Assembly: GCF_030247195.1 (NCBI RefSeq) | Contig: NC_080670.1 | Span: 35,307,934 to 35,371,933 of the forward strand | Source of the DNA: Topomyia yanbarensis | Lineage: Eukaryota > Arthropoda > Insecta > Diptera > Culicidae | Reading direction: 5' to 3' | Length of the DNA: 64,000 bases | In this document: in pieces, positions 54,773 through 64,000 of the stretch | Layout: each line of letters begins with the position of its first letter | Numbering within the stretch: the stretch's first letter is position 1 | Program-made: the position numbers and the translations under genes | The notes under the pieces: model-generated | Database searches by the model: none | The model's input: the letters and a program-made list of their open reading frames with translations, nothing else | Told to the model about the DNA's origin: nothing

Positions 54773-57700
54773 GCCTTTCTCATATAAAGAAAGGCTATGC
54801 AATCACTGTAAAAATCGACTTTTTAACGGAGGCCCGGAGGGCCGAGTGTCATACACCATTCGATTCAGTTCGTCGAGATCGGCAAATGTCTGTGTGTGTA
54901 TGTATGTGTGTGTGTATGTGTGTGTATGTGTGTGTGTGTCATTTAAACTCACACAATTTTCTCAGAGATGGCTGAACCGATTTTCGCAAACTTAGTTTCA
55001 TATGAAAAGTATAACGCTCCCATAAGCTGCTATTGAATTTTTAGTTGATCCGACTTCCGGTTCGGGAGTTACGGGTTGAAGAGTGCGGTCACACAGCAAA
55101 TTCCCATATAAACTGGTACCACCATGATGTTCAAATGATGTAAAACATATTAAAATTTATGTAACATTACTCTAGTTTGCGGGTCTGGATCACTAATGAT
55201 CAATCAAAGCAGCTTTGACCACATTGGCCACCTATGACAGTTCATGACGCCCCCGGGGAACCCGCCAAGTTCCTAAGCTAATATCACACCCACTCCCAAA
55301 CGAATTCTCTACCGATTTTTACAAACTTGATTTCAAATGAAAGATACAGTAATACCATTGACTGCTGCTGAATTTCATTCTGTTCTGACTCTTGCTTCCG
55401 GAGTTACAGGGGTGTTAGTAAGGATACACTGGAATTTCCCATATAAATCGGTACAATCGTAATACCTCAGAGGCTAAAAACTATTGAAATGGTCACCAAA
55501 TTACTTCTAATCGCAGATCTAGATCACTGATTGCCAATCAAACATTCTTTGAATATATTGTCCACTATCGACGATTCCGGAAGTCCGGAATTCCGGGCAT
55601 ATTCCACAAATAAAGTCACATCGGTTCTTCGGTGATGACTGAACCGATTTTCTCAAACCAAGTCTCAAATGGAAGGCAAAATATGCAGCTGAGTATTGCA
55701 TCAGAGCCCCTCCGCCCCCCCCCCGCCTTGCCCTTACATCTCCCTCCTTCATCACTACCGTCCCCTTGGACCACCATCACGCCCGCATTTCCTTCATCCA
55801 CCCCGTATACCAAAATAAAATGAAGGATTTCTGACGCATCCTCCACTCCCACTCTACTAACCCCCCATTCCCTCCACTTTTAAACCCATTCCACCAACAT
55901 TTCAAAATATAATCACATGAAGATAACATTGAACTCATGCTGATTAAGCTAATTAAATAGTATTCTTTTGCCTTTCTCATATAGAAAGGTTACGCAATTG
56001 CTCCAAAAACCGACTTTCTAACCGATCCCCGGAGGGCCGAGTCTCATATAACATTCGACTCAGTTCGCCGAGATCGCAAAATATCTGTGTGTATGTGTGT
56101 ATGTATGTGTGTATGTATGTATGTATGTATGTATGTATGTATGTATGTATGTATGTATGTATGTATGTATGTATGTATGTATGTATGTATGCATGTATGT
56201 ATGTATGTATGTATGTATGTATGTATGTATGTATGTATGTGTGTATGTGCGGATTTGTTAACAAAATGTCCACATCGGTTTTTTGGAGATGGCTGAACCG
56301 ATTTTTACAAACTAAGATTCAAATGAAAGGTATACTATTCCCATAGGTTGCTATTGAATTTGATTTTCAACCGACATCTTGTCCCGGATTACGAGTTGAA
56401 GAGTATGGTTACAAAACAAAATTTGTTGATTTGTCCACATCGGTTTCTCGGAATTTTCTGAAGCGATTTTGACAAACTTGATTTTAAATGGAAGGTCCAT
56501 CAGCTGCTGTTGAATTTTGTGCGGATCCGAGTTCTGGTTCCTGAATTACAGGAGGATACGTACGATCACGCATTAAATCTCGATTCTAACGAATTCTGCG
56601 ATGAATGTAAAAAGGTGAAATTTTTGCCTTTCTCAATAGAAAGGTATTGCAATTGCTCTGAAAACCGACTTTTTAACGGAGGCCCGGAGGGCCGAGTGAC
56701 ATATACCATTCGATTCAGTTCGTCGAGTTCGGCAAATGTCTGTGTGTGTATGTATGTATGTGTGTGTATGTGTGTGTGTATGTTACTAAAAATGTCACTC
56801 ATTTTTCTCAGAGATGGCTGAACCGATTTTGACAAACTTAGTCTCAAATGAAAGGTGCAACGTTCCCGAAGGCTGCTATTGAATTTCTAATGGTTCCAAC
56901 TTCCGGTTCCGGAATTACAGGGTGATGAGTACGAACACGCAGAAAATGTCGATTTTAATAAATTCTGCAATGAATGCATAAAGGTGAAATTTTTTCGAAA
57001 ATATGACCACAGCTGCTTCGATTTGTAGTATTAGGTCACTAACATCCATTCAAAGTCTATTTGGCCACATTGGCCACCATCATCGGTTCAGGAAGCCCCG
57101 GCGGAAGTATCTAAATTCAGAATAACCGATGTGACTGGTTTCTCGGAGATGGCTAGACCGATTCGACTAAATTTGGCCTAAAATGAAAAGTATTGCGTCC
57201 CCGTAAATGGCTATTTAATTTCATCCCGATCCGACTTCCGGTTCCGGAGTTATAGGTTGTGGCGTGCAATCACATAGCAAATTGTGATTCAAACCGATAC
57301 TCCGATGAAAGCAAAAAAGGTAAAAATTTCGCTAAAATGTCTCTCAAACAACTTAAATTTGCTGTTCTAGGTCACCGACGGCCAACCAAACTTTCGTTGA
57401 CTACATTGACCACCATAGACGGTTCCGGAAGTGCCCGGGAAAAGCGGCCATCTTTCAAAATTTACGAACTCACATCAGTTTCCCGGAAATGGTTGGGCCG
57501 ATTTTCACAAACTTAGTCCCAAATGACAGCTATAATATCCCCACAGATGTTTATAAAATTTCGTACGGATCGCTTATATGGGGCCGGAAATATAGACTAA
57601 ATCGTCCGGTCATATATGAAATTCCCATATAAACCGGAACTCAAATTTTTTTTCAAAGGGGGGACCCTATGAAATTTCAGAAATCGAATTCGTATTTTTG

Positions 57701-57976
57701 ATGCAAAACATCTTTAAAATGCATGAAACGTCGAGATTTTATGTTATCTCGAAAAAATTTTTTTTGTAAAAATCGACTTTTTGGGACTTTGCCGATTTCG
57801 CACCTTTTTTCAGTTCAATATTACCGTGGCTGTTTTTTCTTCTTCAAAATTTTTGATTTATTTTCCTGTATAGTTGTCATGTGATGTACAATAATAAAAT
57901 GTAATGTATGCATTTAAAAGCTTTTAATGAATATAAACAACGCACACATTCTCGTGATTCATGATTGAGAAAGGCA
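54773..57976 (+). repeat. Modular microsatellite-bearing repeat: three successive heads
   Basis: Heads (GCCTTTCTCATAT/A...GAAAGG, then GGCCCGGAGGGCCGAGT, then CGATTCAGTTCGTCGAGATC and a TG/ATGT tract) occur at 54773, 55970 and 56626. Behind them a 335-340-bp module recurs. Its anchor GGCTGAACCGATTTTNACAAACTTA, or a variant, lies near 54971, 55311, 55641, 56291, 56461, 56819, 57154 and 57492. The array ends at about 57976 with TTGAGAAAGGCACAATTGCA, whose GAGAAAGGCA is the inverse of the head TGCCTTTCTC. No protein is encoded. Family name unknown to me. Confidence 0.75.
56087..56250. repeat. (ATGT)n microsatellite
   Basis: About 160 bp of nearly uninterrupted GTAT/ATGT repeats with one GCATG variant at 56190. 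It sits directly behind a repeat head, as in the other family members. The Met-Tyr-Val-Cys frames across it are artefacts. Confidence 0.95.
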
Positions 57977-58019
57977 CAATTGCACCGCTAGGTGGATTAA
58001 AATAGGTTTTTTTTTCTTA

Positions 58020-58650
58020 TACCATGTTCACAATACAGAGTTAAAACACGTTTTAATAATTAGCAACAAGAAAAATGTCATCAAGATAGCGTTAAAACGT
58101 GCTTTAATTCATAGTGTGAACGTAGTATTATTTCAAATCTAGTAAAATGGAATGTAGCTGAAGAAATTCTTTATCCAGTGCTACAATTAACTCATTTTTT
58201 GATGTTTTGCGACTTAGTCCAGTCTGACTTAACACCGATCAGTTCATCTGTTGTTTTTACATTAGTAAAGAACCTTATACAACTATTACACTACGATTTA
58301 AAACGAATTTTACCGCTATCTTCAGGAGCGGATCCAGAAAAAAAATTCGGGAGGTGTCCGAAATTTCGATTTTGGAATGAACATTTTACAATACGTTATA
58401 CGCGTCAAAACCTCATTTAATGAAAATCAGTTTTGGTGGTCAAATTTGGTTTGAAATGATTTTAAGATTGAAACTTATATAAAATGAAACTAATTCAACA
58501 ATTTCCCAACAAGTTGACAATTTTCGGAGGGGGTCCGGACCCCCAGGACCCTCCCCCTGGATCCACCACTGGCTGTCTTGATGACATTTTTCTTATTGCT
58601 AATTATTATAACGAAAAACGCGTAAACTCTGTAGTGTAAACATAGTATTA
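58020..58650. mobile_element. Palindromic MITE hosting a hAT-like MITE
   Basis: The left part (58025-58110: AAAACACGTTTTAATAATTA, GCAACAAGAAAAATGTCATC, AAGATAGC) is the inverse of the right part (58573-58640: CTGTCTTGATGACATTTTTC, TTATTGCTAATTATTATAAC). The region contains the hAT-like insertion 58323-58571. A single-arm relative lies at 46620-46760. Confidence 0.6.
58315..58579. mobile_element. hAT-like MITE with 8-bp duplication
   Basis: GCTATCTT (58315-58322) and GCTGTCTT (58572-58579) flank a 249-bp element whose ends are CAGGAGCGGATCCAG and, read inward, CAGTGGTGGATCCAG. An 8-bp duplication and CAGNGGCGGATCC-type ends are typical of hAT elements. No transposase. Confidence 0.75.
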
Positions 58651-58786
58651 GTTAAGCAGAAAATTGGAATGTCCATCTTTATTAGAACTAGAAAATGGCA
58701 TTTTTCTCACGGATTTCTGGCGAAAATATTTATTTTGTGTCGCTTTAAAGGAAATTAATCTTAATTTTCACAGTAAAGCAAGATGT

Positions 58787-59231
58787 GGGGCCCTGTTCTC
58801 ACAGTCACGTCACCAAGTGACTAGAAGAAAATTTCTTTGGGATGATCCATAAATGACGTAGCATTTTTTGAGTGATTTTTAACACCCCCCTCCCCCATCG
58901 TAGCATTTCGTCACAAAATTCTATATACCCCCCTGATAATTGCGTAGCTTGACGGTAACCCTCACCCCCCTCGGTGTCGACGAAAAAAATTTAAAAAAGA
59001 ATCAAAAACAATGTTAGTTAGATGAAACGGGTAAGATTGTCGTGACATCAGGTCAACCCCTATTCCCCTTTAAAAAAGCTACGTAGCATGACATGACCCC
59101 TACCCCCCCCCCCCCTGTCGTCACACATGATCACAAAATACAAAACTCCCCCCTCCCCCATATAATGCTACGTCATTTATGGATGGTCCCTTTCTAGTCA
59201 CTAGGTGACGTGATTGTGAGAATAGGGCCTG
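58787..59231. mobile_element. Short palindromic MITE split by a 3-bp-TSD MITE
   Basis: Arms GGGGCCCTGTTCTCACAGTC ... GTGACTAGAAG (58787-58835) and CTAGTCACTAGGTGACGTGA ... AGAATAGGGCCT (59194-59230) are inverse copies of about 43 bp. The sequence between them is the MITE at 58839-59190. Confidence 0.75.
58836..59193. mobile_element. MITE with 3-bp (TTT) duplication
   Basis: A 352-bp element (58839-59190). Ends GGGATGATCCATAAATGACG and, read inward, GGGACCATCCATAAATGACG; TTT on both sides. It contains C-runs (59105-59116) and GCTACGTAGC. Partner of 48697-49010. Confidence 0.85.
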
Positions 59232-60248
59232 TGAACATAAATGACTCATATTTCCAACATGGCGCTAATTTACTGAGCACTACATTTACTATAGTCTTTG
59301 TTAAGTAGGGTGTTACGTCTAATTTTTCTCCTCAAACGCCTGCTCTGTATGTATGTATGGTATGTAAACCAACCATCAACCGCATCACATGTACCGGTAC
59401 GGTTTTCAAAATATCAACACAAGTAAACTAACGGTGCACCTCGTGCGCGGTTTTGGTTTCATTCGTTCACACGGCAAACGACACTAATACCACAACCGAG
59501 TCCATCAGTACCGTTTACATGTGTGGATGAGTCTCATCTCGTCGGTGTTGATAAAATCTCAGCAGCGGTTTAGGTTCGGCTTTAGAAAACCGAACCTGTT
59601 TTTTTCTGTACACGGTGCTGCGGTTGAAGGAAAAGGCAGTAAATTTATGTGCAGTGCTGCCGAATAGATCCAAGTATATTGAATCAAATTAGTTGTTCAA
59701 AGTTAATGGGGCAATTAGGATTTCTGACAGTTTATTTACAACCACAGATGCAAATTCAATCTAAAGGAGTTTCGTTTGTTTTCCTCACGAAATACCGAAC
59801 CTCAACCGGTTTTTGCAGCGCAAAATGTTTTATTTCCTCACGAAATAATTCGTAGCCTTTTCTTTTTAACGGGAATAGAAAAGTCAATATCGACACTTAG
59901 GAATAGTCGACGTCGATGTGATTTTTTTAAAGATTTAAAAATCGATCTTTTTACCTCGAAAAATTTTGCATCGATGTTTTCCCGGCTCGATGTCTGACAA
60001 CATCGATTTTTTCGAATTGAAAAGATCGATGTAGCAAAATCGATTTTATTTTTCAAAATGTCCATCACTAATCGAAAGATTTGGTTCCGAGAAGACGTTC
60101 ACAATTCCACAATTTAAGTTCGCCGTCATACTAAAAACCAAGGTGACAGAAACAGATTTACAATGGCTACCTTGTTTTAGCGATTAATAGAGTGATTACA
60201 CTAGTTTACAAGGAAAATTAAGTTGCAAGAAAAAATGTTTTCTAGACT
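59232..60248. other. No gene recognised; ATCGAT-rich patch
   Basis: 59940-60050 contains five ATCGAT hexamers and several TCGATG variants within about 110 bp, ending AATGTCCATCACTA, which resembles a hAT-type TAGTGATGG terminus on the minus strand. The rest is unique with short frames lacking motifs. Confidence 0.35.
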
Positions 60249-60288
60249 AATATTAGGTCGCTGAACACGAAAATCGTACTCAATTTCG
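60249..60288. repeat. 40-bp target-site duplication of LOA copy 2, left
   Basis: AATATTAGGTCGCTGAACAC onwards is repeated at 62235-62274 with about five mismatches. The two copies abut the ends of the LINE. Confidence 0.75.
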
Positions 60289-62234
60289 GTCATGGGATAT
60301 CTGCATGTATCTCGGGTTGGATAAACGCAATGCATAGTAACCGCATTCTCAGGGTGGCGTTCTGTCACCTTTGTTATGGAACTTGCTTGCCGATGGCTTG
60401 TTGAAGAAACTCAATGAGCTTGGATTTTCAACCTACAGGTTTGCTGACGATTACCAAATACTAATTACTGGACTTTGCATCGGAACAATCTTTGACTTAA
60501 TGCAACAAGCATTAAAGGCTGTCGAACAGTCGTGTCGACAAGTTAAAGTATCAGTTAACCCAAGCAAAACTTTAATAGTTCTTGTCACGAGGAAGCGAAT
60601 AACAACTGGGGCTCACCCCTTGCAGTTCTTTGATTCTGAGCTACTGTGTGCAGATCAAGTCAAATACGTTGGAGTTATATTGGATTCCAAACTGAATTGG
60701 TCTGCTCACATTGAGTTCAGAGTCAAGAGGGCGTGCATGGCCTTCGGGCATTGCAGACGAACTTTTGGAAAGACCTGGGGTCTCAAACCTAAATACATCT
60801 ATTGGATTTACACGACAATTTTACGTCCAATACTGTCATACGGATACCTTGTCTGGTGACAGAGAGGTGATGACAGTCCAGTCTAAGCTGAACCATCTGC
60901 AAAGAATGGCGCTCATGGCGTTGACTGGTGCTTTCACCACAACTCCGACTTCTAAATTTCAAACCATTACACATACACCTCAAACAAGAAGCACTATCAT
61001 GTGCATACAGGCTGCAGGTTACTGGGCTTTGCAACAGTAACCATGTTGAGCTTGCTACCAGTCTTACGCGATTGTGGTCACAAATGGTTACATGGAGTGA
61101 AGATATTCTTGCTCCCAGCGATATTACACTCACATGTAGTTTTCCTTACAGGACATTCCATGTGAAGATTCCCCCTCGAGAGGAGTGGTTGTCTGGCTAT
61201 ATGGAAAGACAACAATAAACGCAAGTGGTCTGTTACACTGACGGGACGAGCTGGTGCTGGTGTCTACTGTGGTGAAATGAGATTGGAACAATCTCACTCA
61301 CTAGGTAGATACTGTACTGTATTCCAAGCAGAAATCTTTGCGATTATGTGCGGGATACAATCGGCCCTTCAGCTGAGTTTGTTCGGCAAATTTATAAACT
61401 TCTGCTCCGTTAGTCAGGCTGCAATCAAGGCCCTTAGCTCAGACAAATCACGGTCCAAGCTAGTGATCGCGTGCGGAACCCAAATCGAAGAACTAAGCAT
61501 TGTCAACACTATCTACCTTGTCCGGGTTCCCGGACATTCTAGTATAACTGGAAATAAATGGGCTGACGAACTTGCCAGGGCAGGTTCAGCGATAGACTTC
61601 GTTGGTCCTGAGCCCGCCCTGCCAATTTCGACAAGTTGGATAAGGCAAAAAATACGGTCCTGGGCTTCGTCCGAGCACCGTAATTATTGGAAAAATCTAC
61701 AAACGACACAAACAATGGCGTTTCTAGAACAACCGTGCCCAGTGATTTCGAAAAATCTCCTACATTTTTCGAAGCTCCACTGCGAGATGCTGACCAGGGC
61801 TTTAACCGGCCACTGCAAACTCAATTATCACATGGCAACTATTCAGCGCGCTGAGTCTTTTTCATGTGATCTTTGTGAATCCGACTACGGGACCTCATAT
61901 CATCTGAGATGCAACTGTCCAGCAGTAGCGCAATTGCGATTTAGAGTTTTCGGCCGTCCTCACATACCATGTTTGGACGACTGAAACTCAGAGACATACT
62001 AAAGTTGCTTATCCAATGTGGTAAAGAGCTTTAGGCTTACTCGCAGGCGAGATGATCTACTTACCTGATTAACTTACCTGCTGTTTGTTTTTGTTTTTGT
62101 GGTGTTATTTTTCCCACCCTTCCAATTCACCTCCTCTTCCCTTCCTTCCGCGCATGAAATGATGAAAATACACAGCAAGGCAAAAATCCCCGAATGTGCC
62201 ATTTAAGCCAATATACTCTGATTCCTGATTCCTG
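60289..62234 (+). mobile_element. 5'-truncated LOA-clade LINE, copy 2
   Basis: Closely similar to copy 1 from its position near 3859 onward, with the same TGATTCC tail (62218-62234). An internal deletion of about 55 bp near 60346 removes the segment before the QGGVLSPLL block. The flanking duplications have diverged, so this insertion is older than copy 1. Confidence 0.85.
60371..62034 (+). pseudogene. LOA-type LINE RT and RNase H, multiply broken
   Basis: The RT part keeps LWNLLADGLLKKLNELGFST and FADDYQIL. A stop follows LVW at 60857-60859, and frameshifts follow around 60950 and 61220-61260. The RNase H region (from about 61277) has CSVSQAAI where copy 1 has CSDSQAAI, losing a catalytic aspartate, and GHSSITGNKWADELARAG. 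A further frameshift near 61970 precedes the shared C-terminus LLIQCGKEL (stop 62032-62034). It is inactive and more decayed than copy 1. Confidence 0.8.
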
Positions 62235-62274
62235 AATATTAGGTCGCTGATCCTGAAAATCATACTCAATGTCG
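62235..62274. repeat. 40-bp target-site duplication of LOA copy 2, right
   Basis: Partner of 60249-60288, starting AATATTAGGTCGCTGATCCT directly after the LINE tail. Confidence 0.75.
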
Positions 62275-62888
62275 CTCTCAAAGAAGCGTTTTCAAGGCTT
62301 TTTTTACAAAGAACTGTTTATTTGTGCACTTTTTTTTTTATTTTTTGCTCTATATGTATGTAAAAGATGATCGAATCGGGAAAATCTACGAACAGTTCAA
62401 AAGGTTCTGAGTTACCTTTTCCAAAAATGTATAATATTTAGATTTTAAAAGATTTTTTTATGAAAAATCAACTAAAAATGAGCAATTTTACAAAAAATAC
62501 TTTTTTTTGACTTTGGCTGCTCTTAACCCTAAATTGTTGATATTTAATCCGAGCATGACATTTTTAGAATAGACGCATAATCGACACACCATTCGAAAGG
62601 TATTGTTTCGAATTGTGAGTCGATTATGTTGATCGGAAGATTTATTCCTGAGATATTGACCAACAACTTTAAAAAGTGCTGAATATAAGTTTTTCAAAAA
62701 AAAATCTCAAAAACGATTCTCTGATAAAGAAAATGGATATGATTTTCATGTTCAACGACCCAAAATGAACTTAGAAAACACCTTAATGCAATTACGCCAA
62801 AATTTGTTAACTAGAGTTATGCTCACTTCTTACTGTACATACCTAGCAGTTGGTAAGTTCCTTTCGATCATGTCCATATGAGCTTGCC
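62275..62888. other. No gene recognised
   Basis: AT-rich repeat-like sequence; no coding frame or defined element. Confidence 0.35.
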
Positions 62889-63144
62889 TACCCGAGCAAA
62901 CGCAAATTCCATAATACCCCCATACTCATGGGGTTGGGCATGGGTGTTTGAAATGGGTTCAAACCACTAAAGCACCATCGTCATGGTCCGGTAGATCCCA
63001 CAGAAAAACCATACGTTGGTATATTTATGGGTTATTGAGACCATTTTATGGTGTTTTAATGGTTGTGAAAGTTGACACGGACCATGCTCATGGTCTTTTC
63101 AAGGGGCTGTGCGGTGTTTGAACCCATTAGTATTTGCTGGGGTA
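62889..63144. mobile_element. MITE with TA duplication
   Basis: TA at 62889-62890 and 63143-63144 flank 252 bp with ends CCCGAGCAAAC and, read inward, CCCCAGCAAAT. The interior holds palindromic CAT/ATG words such as GACCATGCTCATGGTC. No ORF. Confidence 0.6.
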
Positions 63145-63493
63145 GTCCTAGTTTTTACCATTTTTTTATTAATCAAAAGTGCGCCATTTCGCGTAAAATC
63201 AAAATATCGAGAAAAATCCTACTTACATCGCTTACTATTGACCTAAGGAATCTGAAAAAGTTTAGTTTTTGGCTCTAAAACAAAAATTGCGGGAGACAGA
63301 TTTCCGGCCATGAACCCCTTCCAAAAAACGCGCATGGGGGAAAATGCTGTACAGCCGCCATCTTGTGATGAAATTGCTCGAAAAAATTATTTTGCGTGAT
63401 TCAATACTTATGTTGTAAATCCCATTTGACAAGATCTCGATTCACCAATTATCGAAAAATGGCTATTTTCGGCAGTGGCAGTGGTGTAACCCC
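63145..63493. other. No gene recognised
   Basis: Short unique stretch between two MITEs, without supported features. Confidence 0.35.
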
Positions 63494-63915
63494 TTAACCT
63501 ATTCATGCCCATGTTGTTTGTGGACAACGACGTTTTTAAACAGCTATAACTTTTGATTGAGGCAAGATTTGCTCACAAAACCAAGTAAGGCAAATAAACC
63601 TGACTATTGCCTTTCATTTGATTACTAACAATTACCAGGATCAGCTCTAGAACTGAAGTTATTGCAATTAGTCTGATAGGATTCCAATGGAGCAGTGCTG
63701 CCAGGGACAGTTTACGTTGACAACGAAAAATAATTTTTCATATATCTTCGTTCTTGTTCAATATTATTGAAAACTGATAAAACTTATCAAATTAGAGTAT
63801 CTTTGGCAACGTTTTCCACGTAAGTGGACTATTGTAAATATTCTAGGAGAATTGCATTGAGTATTGAAAGCTAAAAATTGAGCAGCTTCTAGCACTGTGA
63901 GGGAAGCACCAATCT
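63494..63915. mobile_element. TTAA-flanked MITE, copy 2 (right end lost)
   Basis: TTAA at 63494-63497, then CCTATTCATGCCCATGTTGT. It is collinear with 14923-15340 (GATCAGCTCTAG, GGATTCCAATGGAGCAGTGC, GTGGACTATTGTAAATATTC). It is cut at about 63915 by a T-run and a SINE, so the right inverted end is missing. Confidence 0.8.
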
Positions 63916-64000
63916 TTTTTTTTTATTTCAATTATAGAGGTTTTAACCTTTAGGTCATTCGCCTCTTCGGGTTAGAAAAATCTCTTAGGAAAAATTTCTA
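63916..64000 (-). mobile_element. tRNA-derived SINE, cut by the window end
   Basis: A T-run (63917-63926), TTTCAATTATAGAGGTTTTA then GGTTAGAAAAATCTC match the tail side of the SINE at 30905-31190. Its tRNA-like head would lie beyond 64000. Confidence 0.55.

Noticed and set aside
55977..56346. Frames reading Met-Tyr-Val-Cys or His-Ile-Tyr-Thr repeats
   Set aside because: All three are frames of the (ATGT)n microsatellite.

Overview
This window looks like eukaryotic, AT-rich, transposon-dense intergenic DNA from a mosquito, most likely a culicine (Aedes-like) species. The evidence is the company of repeat families: tRNA-derived SINEs, LOA-, R1- and RTE-type LINE remnants, a Tc1/mariner element whose catalytic spacing is the mosquito DD37E type, TTAA-flanked piggyBac-like elements, several MITE families, and a repeat that carries TA, TG or ATGT microsatellites. 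There are no bacterial operons, rRNA genes or CRISPR arrays, and no complete functional host gene is visible. Almost all long reading frames are transposon ORFs or chance frames in repeats.

Layout. 1-6.4 kb: a mariner transposase remnant split by a SINE, then a gutted piggyBac-like element, then a 5'-truncated LOA-clade LINE bounded by two identical 240-bp direct repeats. 6.5-6.8 kb: a foldback MITE. 7.4-9.3 kb: unique, GC-richer DNA with a candidate Inr+DPE promoter at 8501. 9.4-13.6 kb: a very large foldback (arms near 0.95 kb) split by a 1.93-kb retroposon. 13.7-18.2 kb: a degenerate minisatellite with a TTAA MITE inside it, then an R1-type LINE tail carrying a 3-bp-TSD MITE. 18.2-21.2 kb: the microsatellite-bearing repeat, an element with tRNA-like sequences in inverted orientation, and another foldback. 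21.4-26.9 kb: mostly unique DNA, with a 5'UTR-like stretch and an RTE fragment. 27.2-29.9 kb: a decayed, tandemly repeated histone H3 locus that keeps histone 3' stem-loops and a TATA plus cap-site promoter. 30-35.4 kb: SINEs, a stretch with six copies of a 14-bp motif, and a second tRNA-like foldback. 35.56-37.0 kb: a 500-base assembly gap next to the best host coding evidence, a minus-strand N-terminal exon (start near 36180) with a candidate promoter at 37017. 38.9-46 kb: a pogo-like TIR element, LINE fragments, and a mariner element deleted inside. 46-53 kb: MITEs and unique DNA. 53.0-54.3 kb: a structurally complete DD37E mariner element with a dead transposase. 54.8-58 kb: three successive heads of the modular repeat. 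58-64 kb: nested MITEs, a second LOA copy with a 40-bp TSD, a TA-flanked MITE, a TTAA MITE and a SINE cut by the window end.

The elements do not form a pathway. The biological content is a history of nested insertions, one probable developmental-type host gene entering from the minus strand at the gap, and a dying histone cluster. I found no convincing unknown molecular system. The most unusual items are the H3 pseudogene array with retained RNA-processing signals, the foldback elements with tRNA-like arms, and the LOA insertion with an exceptionally long target duplication.
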